This document shows, piece by piece, positions 55,020 through 64,000 of a DNA stretch of 64,000 bases; positions within the stretch are counted from its first letter, which is position 1; each line of letters opens with the position of its first letter. The stretch is from Pomphorhynchus laevis (Eukaryota; Acanthocephala; Palaeacanthocephala; Echinorhynchida; Pomphorhynchidae), in contig WNNJ02000797.1 of assembly GCA_012934845.2 (NCBI GenBank), forward strand, positions 62,001 through 126,000. The letters are read 5' to 3'. A program made the position numbers and the translations under genes. A model generated the notes under the pieces. That model searched no databases. It was not told the origin of the DNA and worked only from the letters and a program-made list of their open reading frames with translations.

Positions 55020-55882
55020 CTATACAGGCATAGATAAAAATTAATAATATACAGACGTTATTATCAAGCGAGTACATCATATCTTTTGAAAATGATTTCA
55101 ATATAACAAAAGTGAGATTTTTGAACGACAATAAAGGGAATCAAATTCCCGTGGCATTAGCCCTAGCATCCGTCAAATACGCGATGCGTTTTGCACACTC
55201 AAAGTTTAACCCAAACTTGGGACATAACTTAATTTTCACAATGCTGGAATCCGACTCATTAACCTACCCCCACTGCAACACCTGTCATCAGTGGGGGCAC
55301 TGGGCAAGCAGATGCGAGAGTAAGCAAACATGCGGGGTATGTGAATCTGCCGACAAACATGAGAAATTCCTTCTAAAACCGAAGTGCTCAAACTGTAGTG
55401 GAGACCACCCCGCGTGGTCTCACAAATGCAAAGCATTTAAAGAGTACCAGCTGAGGCATAAGAAAAAATCAAACAATCAAATAACCTATGAGCAAGCCTC
55501 TGAACCGACTACGATGGACACCAGTACAGGTAACAAGATAAATGTAATGGATATGTCCAATTATATGGATTGTAGAATCCAAGCAGCAATAACACAAGTA
55601 GAGAAAATGATCAAAGATTCGATAAGTAACCTTTTTCAAGCCATGGCCATCCCCATGACAGACAGTCAGAGAAAGGTCGCCATCACAATGCTATTAGACT
55701 CTCCATCCGACATTGCTGGCATAAATATCAGCCGTGGGGTATTTTTACAGAAAAATAAATCGATTACATGTCATAAAGCTCTGCGGCCCATTTCGATTCA
55801 AAACTCCCTCATCTCCATTAACGAAAAAGCGCATGCGCGTAAAATTCGCGACAATCGAGATACCGTGATGGTTTCTCGATAA
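55020..55882 (+). mobile_element. LINE ORF1 (gag-like, zinc knuckle) protein
   Basis: A long open frame (about 255 codons from the Met at 55112; the frame stays open to about 55030) encodes an RNA-binding ORF1. CNTCHQWGHWASRC, CGVCESADKHE and CSNCSGDHPAWSHKC are two or three CCHC/CCHH-type knuckles as in ORF1 of I, Jockey and CR1-group LINEs. A region before them (RFLNDNKGNQIPVALALASV) suits the RRM-like part. After about residue 90 the protein is charged and of low complexity. It is the least decayed LINE frame in the window. It is truncated relative to a full ORF1 at its N-terminus. Confidence 0.75.
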
Positions 55883-55886
55883 TGCA

Positions 55887-56640
55887 ATGCTTCGACTCAA
55901 AGTGAACCCTGAGAAATGTTTCCACCTACATATTGGAAAAGGAACCTTCACTGGTAGCTACCGAATTGATGGCTGTCAGATTGTAGAAATCTCGCAAATG
56001 TCGGACCTAGGTGTGATTGTAACTAGTGACTTAGGCTCCCGCTCTTATGTCGATCATGCTGTAAGCAAGTGCGTTCGCCTCCTCGATCTAGTAGGTAGGG
56101 TGTTCGGTCATCTTGATTCTGTGGGATTGCGTACCCTTTACCAATGCGCAATCCTACCACACATGCTGTATGGGTCCGTCGTTGCTCACCCTCAGTTCCA
56201 GCTTGAGCTAGACGCTTACGAACGCATTATTTATCGGTGCACACATTTGGTGCGGTTCATACGTTCGTTACCTTATGAGCAAGGCCTGCGCTGTCTTGAC
56301 GTTCCCTTTAGTGAACATTTCAATAAAATTTAATGATCTCATGTTTGTGTGGAGGTGCTTGAACACCCCAGACCACTGTTGCAAGGACACGTTTGAGCTA
56401 AGAACCAACGATCGCCTACGTGGTCACGACTATATGCTAAAGAGAAGATGAGCCTGCAATAAACGAATTTTAACAATCCATGATAGAATTGTACCTATCT
56501 GAAATGGTCTACCTGCTGTGATGATAAATGATAAACATGTTAGTTTTAAACGACGGTTGCAAAATTATCTCAGGATACGTTGTCGTCATGACTGGATTGC
56601 ACATTATTTCGTCTATTTATTTAATTTTTAATTTTTCTTC
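55887..56640 (+). mobile_element. LINE ORF2 C-terminal region
   Basis: The open frame 55887-56333 reads LRLKVNPEKCFHLHIGKGTF, then SDLGVIVTSDLGSRSYVDHA, LGRVF-like VGRVFGHLDSVGLRTLYQCA and ILPHMLYGSVV. This is the segment after the reverse-transcriptase palm of CR1/Jockey-type LINEs (LNPxKC, DLGV, VRPxLEYxxxV). It starts only five bases after the ORF1 frame ends, so endonuclease and reverse transcriptase that should lie between are deleted. Confidence 0.85.
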
Positions 56641-56759
56641 TGTTTTCCCTGTTGTGAACCAACATGTTCGAGATGTTCAAGCTCTTTTGTTGTCGAAAAT
56701 ATAATAATAATCTAAGTAGGTGAAATTTAATCCCACCAGATTTTCATGGGTACGTAAAA

Positions 56760-57180
56760 GATCGCTCGATCCATTTAGCAATAGATGAAGTGCATCAGTT
56801 TTGTCGGGATAATAGCCATCAACTTGCTGTGGCTGTTTTCCTTGACTTTTCTGCTGCATTTTACCGTATCTCCATTCCCTTCGTTATCTCCTCTCACAGG
56901 TACCTCTGGTTGCCTGCGAGAATTGTTAACAAGATGGAAATATTATTGCATACCAAGCGATTCTTCTATAAAGACGACGATGATGCGCATCAGTTCTACC
57001 CTATTACGGGTGTGCCTCAATACTCCACACTTTATCCAATCTTGTATCTTGCTGTCTGCATTGAACTCTATGAAAAAATTAAATATGATCAACATCTTGT
57101 GGTATACGCTGATGATACCACATCCCTGTTCTCCGGAGGCAGGTGCAAATATGTAGTCTCGGACATCAGTTGTTTCTTTT
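56760..57180 (+). mobile_element. LINE reverse-transcriptase fragment
   Basis: Encodes HQLAVAVFLDFSAAFYRISI (motif A), ITGVPQYSTLYPILYLAVCI (equivalent of GVPQGSxLSPxLY) and VVYADDTTSLFSGG (motif C with intact ADD). The same family as 39900-40160. It is a separate piece from the upstream C-terminal fragment because the order is reversed. Confidence 0.88.
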
Positions 57181-57264
57181 TAAGATTAAAAGACCAGTTA
57201 ACCAAATCAAATCATATTTTAAACTTCTCCCTAAGTATCCGGGCCGTCGGTGTACACTGTTTCC

Positions 57265-57366
<102 letters not shown>

Positions 57367-57656
57367 CGAAAAATCGCTTGAAACTGTGGTCCAGGAGCCT
57401 AATCTGGCTACTATTGATTTAAAATCCATATGATATGCTAAAAAACTGGACTGCGATCATCAGCTCCATCAGTCTAATGTATCACTCCGAGACATATATA
57501 TAGTGCCTGATGCATGGTTAAACCGCAATACGTACTGCCATGCACAGAGCTTATGCTAAATTTCCTCTGATGATTCAGATTAAGGGTAGTTCTGTTTTTC
57601 AAGCTTTAGACATTGTTTACGCGTGTGTTAAGGTGCCTATGGATGATTATTAAAGT

Positions 57657-57699
57657 CACGGTACTGATGAGCTCCGTTAGAGCGAAACGCGTATACCGT
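57657..57699 (+). ncRNA. Hammerhead ribozyme, complete three-stem core
   Basis: All conserved positions are present. Stem I is ACGGTA (57658-57663) paired with TACCGT (57694-57699). The core box CTGATGA is at 57664-57670. Stem II is GCTC/GAGC with loop CGTTA (57671-57683). GAAA is at 57684-57687. Stem III is ACG/CGT (57687-57692), self-complementary and without a loop. The cleavage-site base is A57693, so cleavage would fall between 57693 and 57694. A very short palindromic stem III is a known feature of hammerheads in Penelope-like elements and satellite DNAs, which often act as dimers. The surrounding sequence is LINE debris, so the host element is not certain. Confidence 0.85.
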
Positions 57700-58369
57700 T
57701 GTTGAAGTTTGTCGTCACACATAGGATGACTGGGCATACGTAGCGACTTTGAATATTGCGAGAATAATTCGGTTATATTTATTGATCTGATGAGGATATA
57801 TAGAATGCTGCCTGGTGTTTATGCCTCATTATGAGGAAATCTATTTACTATATTTGATGGTGATATACGAATTAACTCGTATTAATGCAGTGATGCTACC
57901 TATAACTTTTCAGCTAACTGATTATTTGTTAATTTTTCCGTTGTCGAGACAACTATTCCAAAGATATTGTAAGTTTTGTTTTTTACTCGATACCCATGAG
58001 TTGGCGTTGATATTCATTAAACGTAAGCATTACACTATAAAAGTATTGCACTATATATAAAAGTAAACGAAAGTATTGCACTATAAACTGATCTATGAAG
58101 GTTGCATATGGAGAGGTTGCAATACACCGGACTTTTATCTACCATCATATGTTAAATAAAGAACACAATGAATGTAAAGGGGTGGTATTGTAAAATACCA
58201 TCTCTTAAATTCAAAAGTTGCCTTTAGGTAGTATTGTAAGATATACTTTCAATCTATGCGCTCAGCCAATTAGAAAAAGGCAACTTTCGAATATGATGGT
58301 TAACGCTGTCATTACAAAGTTATTTCTTTCGGTAAACCTTAGGAACGATTCTGGACCCGGATGATTAAT
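57700..58369. other. Sequence after the hammerhead, unassigned
   Basis: No domain recognised. An 81-codon open frame at 57815-58060 is of low complexity. If the hammerhead marks a retroelement end, part of that element may lie here. Confidence 0.35.
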
Positions 58370-58800
58370 AATAATTTCACTGATTGGGATCATAAGCAAG
58401 AAGTTTATGATTGGAGTCATGTCGACAATATGATACTTACGCACGATTCTAAACATTATAAGTTAATAATAGTGCATAAATTGCTTGTTCTCCTCAAATT
58501 CGGAAATCTCTCTTTGAATATAGATAAGTATATTCTCCGAACTTGCAGGAATATAAAATTCCTCGGAGATCACTGGTCACAATCAAGGGTGACCAATCTC
58601 TAAGGATGATTAAACACGATTCTGTGAAGCTGTCACACACACCTAAGAATTCTCAAAGCCCTGTGAACAATATGCAGGTATGTGCTTAAGATATTATAAA
58701 TTACTATTTGCCTTACTTCTCGACGGCGCACAAACTCCTATACCAGGATGGCCTTTGGTAATTCTTGTTTTTGACAATATTGACCACTTTAGGCATCGAT
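58370..58800 (+). mobile_element. LINE reverse-transcriptase palm/thumb fragment
   Basis: Plus strand: VDNMILTHDSKHYKLIIVHK, then FGNLSLNIDKYILRTCRNIK and FLGDHWSQ. This resembles the ADDMxL motif C, the LxLNxxKT segment and the KFLG block of LINE reverse transcriptases. It is decayed; the catalytic ADD has become VDN. Confidence 0.6.
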
Positions 58801-60229
58801 GGAGTAAATAAACAAGTAATGAGAGCATTTTTATTTGTTTAATTTATGTTGTTAATTCTATGTCGTTTATTTTATATTTTGTTTGCAATTATTAAAAAAT
58901 AATGATATCATGTTCATTTCATTATAAGCAATCGACATTTATTGTTCTAAAAAGCTGTACAAGAACACAAAACGATCAGGATATTATCAATGAGGTGGAT
59001 AGCTAAGGTACCAGTAATTGTAATTGGATAAAATTTAATTTCTCAAGGTTAACATTTATTTTAAGCCAGTGTTGCTACATTTAACTTTTCAGCTAACTGA
59101 TTATTTGTTAATTTTTACTTTTTTGATTCAACTATTCCAAAGAGATATAATGCAAGTTTTGTATTTGAAAAATAAAATTCAAAATTTCATTAAAATCCTT
59201 GTTCACCTGCATTGATGTCACTAATAATTCAAATTTCCCTTATGCAAAACTAGCAATCGATTCACTAGCAATTTGCTGGTATCCTTTTTATTTTAATTCT
59301 AACAACAATAACAGCGTGTGAATTTCAAATAGAACAAGCGAGGCAAGCATTTGACAAAACTGTAAATAATAAATTATCGTTCAATAAAAAGGTTTCATCG
59401 AAGATGTGCTTTTTCAACGAAAGCCTTTACTTATCATATGTTATTGCAATCGCCATTCTAGTCATTCATATAAATAAGATTATTTAATGAGTGAAAATTA
59501 AATTTAACTTTTCCACGCAATTTTAATTTAAAATTTGCATAAAAATTTTACGCAAACGTGAATTTTACTGATATATTTACATTTTGAGATCTTAGATATA
59601 ATTGTAGCAAATAAAAAAACACAGTTTTTACAAGTACCATGTTCTATCAGAGTTATCATTTTATATTTTAGTCAAAGCAACAAACATTTGAAATCGGCAT
59701 TTACGATTTCTTTAGAAAAAGACCTAATTATGATATATTATGATATTCACCGAAACAGTCGCAAAGTTTCATGCGGATGTTATTATAGTAATGAGAAGTG
59801 GAACGTTACAACGAAAAACTACACAGAAAATACAAATCACAATAAACATTAATTATTCTAGTGTAATTCGAAATGATGATGTGCTCGAAGTGTCGAACAG
59901 AGCTCCAAGATCGATTTACGTATATGTCGATCATTGAAAACCTCATTTGGGATCGATGGCTGACACCGAGGCTGATTGCAATTCAACTAAAAACAGTCAA
60001 AAAGCAATGTACATTAGCGGATTATTCAATTAAACATAATACACATTCGTGCTCTCAAAATAGCACGAATAATTCAACTTTAAATTTGATTTGATAACAT
60101 TTAATATCTTCGAAAAATAACATTTATTATCAATATTTATAAATTTCATTTGTCTGTTAATGAAAGTGCAAAATAATTTGTATTTACAACATCGGTAGTG
60201 TGTAATCAGTATATTATTAGAACAACAGG
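58801..60229. other. Intergenic, no gene recognised
   Basis: CAGCTAACTGATTATTTGTTAATTTTT occurs at 57911 and again at 59092, with AACTATTCCAAAGA in both, so a short duplicated segment or an old repeat is present. Nothing else was recognised. Confidence 0.4.
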
Positions 60230-60400
60230 TACAAAATATATCCCATTTGAAGAGGATTTAGTCCTTATTTTGTGAGAATTTGGTCCTGATTCGGTGAGGA
60301 TTCTGTCCTATTGCTACTGATGGATTAAATAACATGAACATAATTCAACATCAGTTCCTCTAGAATACCCCTAATCCTGATTCCAAAACATGATGAGGAT
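60230..60400 (+). repeat. Divergent copy of the PLE-end repeat core
   Basis: CAACATCAGTTCCTCTAGAA, then ACCCCTAATCCTGATTCCAAAACAT lines up with CATAGCAGTTCCTCC, CCTCTAATCCTTATTCTGATACAT of the better copies. An imperfect direct repeat (GAGGATTTAGTCCT, GAGGATTCTGTCCT) precedes it. Confidence 0.45.
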
Positions 60401-61861
60401 AATATTAATTATGCAAATCTATCCATGGAAGACTATAACAATTAGTAATATATATATTAGTAATATAATATTATAATTATTAATATAATATTGTAATATA
60501 ATATAATATTAGTAACATAATTAGTAATTATAACAACGTATTTCAATTGGTTAAATTTAGGATATATAAAAATATATTTAAAGACTTATAAATATTTTAG
60601 ATTTATACGATATATGATATGATATGATATTTTAAATTCTATAAAACTTTTAGATAATTTTTCCAGGTATAACTTTCAGATAGTTAATTTGATTCTTATT
60701 CGTCAATACGTGCACTATAAAGAATGCAATAACATTGAATATACTAATGATTTTAGTGCTGAACTAAAACTGTTTTACCTAAACAATATGTTATTGTCTA
60801 ATATAAAAAAGATCCGAGACAGGCTTCGACTTTAAGTAATTTATTAGCATTCAATATAATCATCGAGCTATTTGTATTTGCTTATTAATAAGGAAAGTAA
60901 GCAGCAAAGAATTTACATTTATTCTAAAATCTAAAAGGTGACACTTAAGTCAGCATTCGTAAGTAAATGAATTTTCTGATAATAAATAAACAGCTTTTTA
61001 AGATACTGTAAAAATATAATTGCTCATTGACCTGTATTTTATAATTGTTTCAACTAATTGTTGAACCATAATGTTTACAATTTAGTAATGCAGTAAAGGT
61101 TGTTATATCTTTATTACATTCTGTTATATCCTTTAAACAAATACGTTCTTCTTAAATACATACAACGATGGCATGCATGTCTTTCTGCGCTAACTATATA
61201 AAAATAGAAATAATCTCTATAAAATAAATATAATGCTTGTATATAATATGTGACTTGTAATTTGAAGATACAAGTGATTGTATAATTGGCTAATTACATC
61301 TACTTGATCCAATTAATCTAATTGAATAATTACATCCAATTAGTCGAGTGATTGCAGCATGATTGGATAATTGTATCTGACATAGAATTATCGATTAAAA
61401 TTTAGAAATAAAGTCTAATAAGGAAAATTTTTATCTGTATTAGTCGACGCTAAGGCAATTTGCTACTACAAAAATATTTAAAATTTTAAATAAGATTACA
61501 TATCATTAAAAAATATAAATATAAACGCAAATCGCTATTCAGCAATAGAACGAGCTGGAATATTGGTTTATAAACCAATTTAATTGCTTAATTAGCAGAA
61601 ATTCTGAGTGACTAGTTGTGAATATTCAGAACTCTTTAAAATTTTAAAATATTCTGATTTAATAAATATTCAAGAACGCAAAAATTTGCTTTATCCAAAA
61701 AAATTATAGAAATCATTAAAACATTATTGTAATTAATATATTAAATAATTGCATAACAAAAATTGCAATTTTTATAGTTTTAATACAATTTATTGATATT
61801 TAAATAAAGTTAAGGTAATTTTTATAAAAATTATACCCATTAAATTTTCAAATTAAAACGC
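60401..61861. other. AT-rich intergenic stretch
   Basis: Includes low-complexity TAATATAATATT tracts (60440-60540) and a run of ATATG pentamers near 60610-60635. Around 61290-61375 the pair ATAATTACATC and GATTGGATAATTGTATC is inverted. No gene was recognised. Confidence 0.45.
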
Positions 61862-62088
61862 TGCAGGATTAAACATGCAAGATTTAACATGCCGAAGTTA
61901 ACATGCAAGATTTAGCATGCTGATTTAGTACACAAGATTTAGCATACAGGATTTAGCAAAAGCGATATAGCATGCAGGATTTAGCATGCAAGATTTATCA
62001 TTCAGAATTTAACATGCAAGATTTGGCATACATGATTTACCATGCCTGATTTACAATATAGGATTTAGCATGAATAATTTAAAAAGAA
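61862..62088. repeat. 14-bp minisatellite, left block
   Basis: About sixteen diverged copies of GCAGGATTTAGCAT and close variants. The unit contains the palindrome GCATGC at each join. It is the same unit as in the right-hand block from 63162. Confidence 0.9.
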
Positions 62089-63161
62089 CGAGTATTACAA
62101 CGACAAATTGTGCACGTCGGAGCTTCAAAAGGATTTAGAAGTAACTTTTAAAAACAACTATAGGGGAAGCTGGTCTAATGAATTTTGCTTACAAATTGTT
62201 CTTGAAGACATGGGCAACGCTGGACAGTCGTCCGGGTGATACTGTGGATGATCGAGAGGATTTTCCTGAACGCTTAGAACGCTCTCTTAAACATTCCTTG
62301 TTGGATTTTCTCAATTCGATGGATGTTTTGCGTTTTTTACATTGACCATATCGAAGACAACTTCAAGTGGTTCATAGGTTACGATTGTGATGAACTATTT
62401 ATCGAGGGCAGTGATGGCACTATATATGTTCATGGAGAAATCAACGTGGGATCTATCGACGATGCAGATGAACGATCTGAAGACTTGTATGATAACAAAA
62501 TCGAAACCGAAAGAGAGTGTGATGATGCTCTTATTGATAGCAAAACTGGAAACGACAGTGATGAGAATTGTTAAGACACCTGGGATTATAGTTCAGAGGA
62601 TGACACTGTAGATACTTTTAATATCGTTAGTGTAATTGATGCTCTATCAGATAACAGAAGCAATGACTGTAACGGTTATGGGAATGACTACCATAAGATT
62701 ATAGCGTTGATGGAGGACAACAACGATTCTGGAAATTACCACTGCTGTAGTGTGGAAAAAAGATTGGTTTTAAAAAAGGCTTGAGGTTTCCGATTGTGGT
62801 TGTTTCACTGATACAGTAACGTGTTGGAAATTCTAAAGAAAATAATCCTTACTACAAAGCAAACTTAGTACCACTAAATTTCTCAGCTAATTTCCGAAGG
62901 TGTCTCACCTGCGATAGCCTTGGCTGCGGTATGGAGTTCGGAAACGTAAGTCCTTTAAGAAGACGGGCAGTGGAAGGCTCCTTCAGACTGGAAAAACAAA
63001 GCTTTATAGGAAGTGATGTGTTCGAACAGAAGGGAGGTGTGGAGATCATGCGACAAGACCGCAGGCGTCCGTCTGCAAGAATCCTCTCCTTATGTGGTAC
63101 TAATCCTTCGATATTTGCTTATATATTCTAATTTTTGACAAAACTTTTTCCACATACGGTT
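62089..63161 (+). other. Unidentified coding-like block inside the minisatellite
   Basis: About 1.07 kb of higher-GC, non-repetitive sequence separates the two minisatellite blocks. On the plus strand there is a 55-codon frame (62178-62345; MNFAYKLFLKTWATLDSRPG, then ERLERSLKHSLLDFL) and an overlapping 83-codon frame (62323-62574) beginning MFCVFYIDHIEDNFKWF, which is very acidic further on and stays acidic past its stop. A third patch at 62860-62950 (VPLNFSANFRRCLTCDSLGC) ends at a good donor-like GTAAGT, and 63040-63130 reads RRRPSARILSLCGTNPSIFA. I do not recognise any of these. It could be a decayed gene, a retrocopy or an unknown mobile element. Confidence 0.45.
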
Positions 63162-64000
63162 GTATCAGGATTTGGCATGCAAAATAAACATACATAATTA
63201 AACATGCAAGATTTACCATCACGATTTAGAATGACGTCATGCTAAATCGTCATTTAGCATGACGATTTAGCATGCAGGATTTAGAATGTAGAATTTAGCA
63301 TGCATGATTTAACTTGAAGGAATCATCGTGCAGGATTAAACATGCAGAATTTAGAATGTAGAATTTAGCATGCATGATTTAACTTGAAGCAATTATCATG
63401 CAGGATTTATCATGTAGGATTTAGCATGCATGATTTGACATGAAGGATTTAGAATGAACGATTTAGCATGCATGATTTAGCATGCAGGATTTAGCATGCA
63501 GGATTTAGCATGCAGGATTTAGCGTGCATAATTTACCATGAAAGATTTAGCATGCTGGATTAATCATGCAAGATTTAGCACGCTGGATTTAACAAACAAG
63601 ATTTAAAATACAGGATTTAGAATGCAGGAATTAGCACGCAGAATTTACCATGAAGGATTTAGCATGCTGGATTAATCATGCAAGATTTAGCATGCTGGAT
63701 TTAACAAACAAGATTTAAAATACAGGATTTAGAATGCAGGAATTAGCAAGCACGATTTAGCATGCTGAATTTAACATGAAGGATTTAGCATGCTGGATTT
63801 AACAAAAAGGATTTAAAATACAGGATTTAGAATGCAGGATTTAGCATGCAAGATTTTGCATGATGGGCATAGCACACTGGATATAGCATTCAATATTTAG
63901 CATGATGGATTTAGCATACAGGATATAGCATGCAAGATTTGCATTGCAGGGATTATCATGCGGGAGTTATGCATGATTTAGCACGCAGGATATAGCATGC
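63162..64000. repeat. 14-bp minisatellite, right block, with higher-order repeats
   Basis: About 58 copies of a 14-bp unit (consensus GCATGCAGGATTTA) run to the window edge and presumably beyond. Higher-order periods are multiples of the unit. The block from ACCATGAAAGATTTAGC at 63535 recurs at 63647 (112 = 8 units) with the same internal variants (GGATTAATCATGC, AACAAACAAGATTTAAAATA). AGAATGTAGAATTTAGC at about 63283 recurs at 63353 (70 = 5 units). Confidence 0.95.

Noticed and set aside
59740-60094. Two overlapping 65-73 codon frames
   Set aside because: No domain, no splice context and no match to the neighbouring elements.
63162-64000. CRISPR array
   Set aside because: The repeats are contiguous 14-bp units without spacers, in a eukaryotic sequence.

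Overview
The window is strongly AT-rich eukaryotic DNA from an animal, probably an invertebrate. This is judged from spliced genes with GT/AG introns, one host protein whose motifs are of the invertebrate type, and dense decayed transposable elements (Penelope-like, LINE, mariner, Ty3/Gypsy). I cannot name the species. No tRNA, rRNA, CRISPR or bacterial-style operon was seen.

Host genes. (1) At 4049-4541 (+) lie the last two coding exons of a small coiled-coil protein, tentatively a mitochondrial ribosomal protein (uS15m-like register); its 5' exons were not found. (2) The main gene is a complete SLC1-family excitatory amino acid (glutamate/aspartate) transporter on the + strand. It has eleven coding exons between 16621 and 52954 that join in consistent phases into a 534-residue protein with the NMDGT motif and the substrate arginine in DRIRT. 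A decayed partial copy of its exon 8 sits just upstream of that exon, at about 36052-36128.

Layout. 790-2560: RTE-type LINE remnant (-). 4049-4541: end of host gene 1. 4780-7180: second decayed LINE (+). 7635-7740: hairpin plus hammerhead-like core. 11294-12448: mariner element with 41 residues between its last two catalytic Asp, missing the first one. 14210-15990: Penelope-like element (PLE) pieces and ribozyme-like inverted repeats. 16621-52954: the transporter gene, whose introns hold PLE copies, a near-perfect 0.7 kb palindrome (19338-20054), short inverted repeats, a retroelement nuclease fragment (37790-38460), a LINE piece, one Ty3/Gypsy fossil (43394-47275) and a nested PLE cluster (47276-51640). 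53225-58800: more PLE-end and LINE debris, a long (TA)n tract, and one canonical-looking hammerhead ribozyme (57657-57699). 61862-64000: a 14-bp minisatellite with higher-order structure enclosing about 1 kb of unidentified coding-like sequence.

The most interesting signals are RNA-level. Hammerhead-type cores (CTGANGA, stem II, GAAA) recur beside PLE pieces, with one full three-stem example. A separate interspersed module at the end of the PLE family keeps several helices by apparent compensatory change, contains a possible pseudoknot, and carries the two hammerhead boxes in permuted order.
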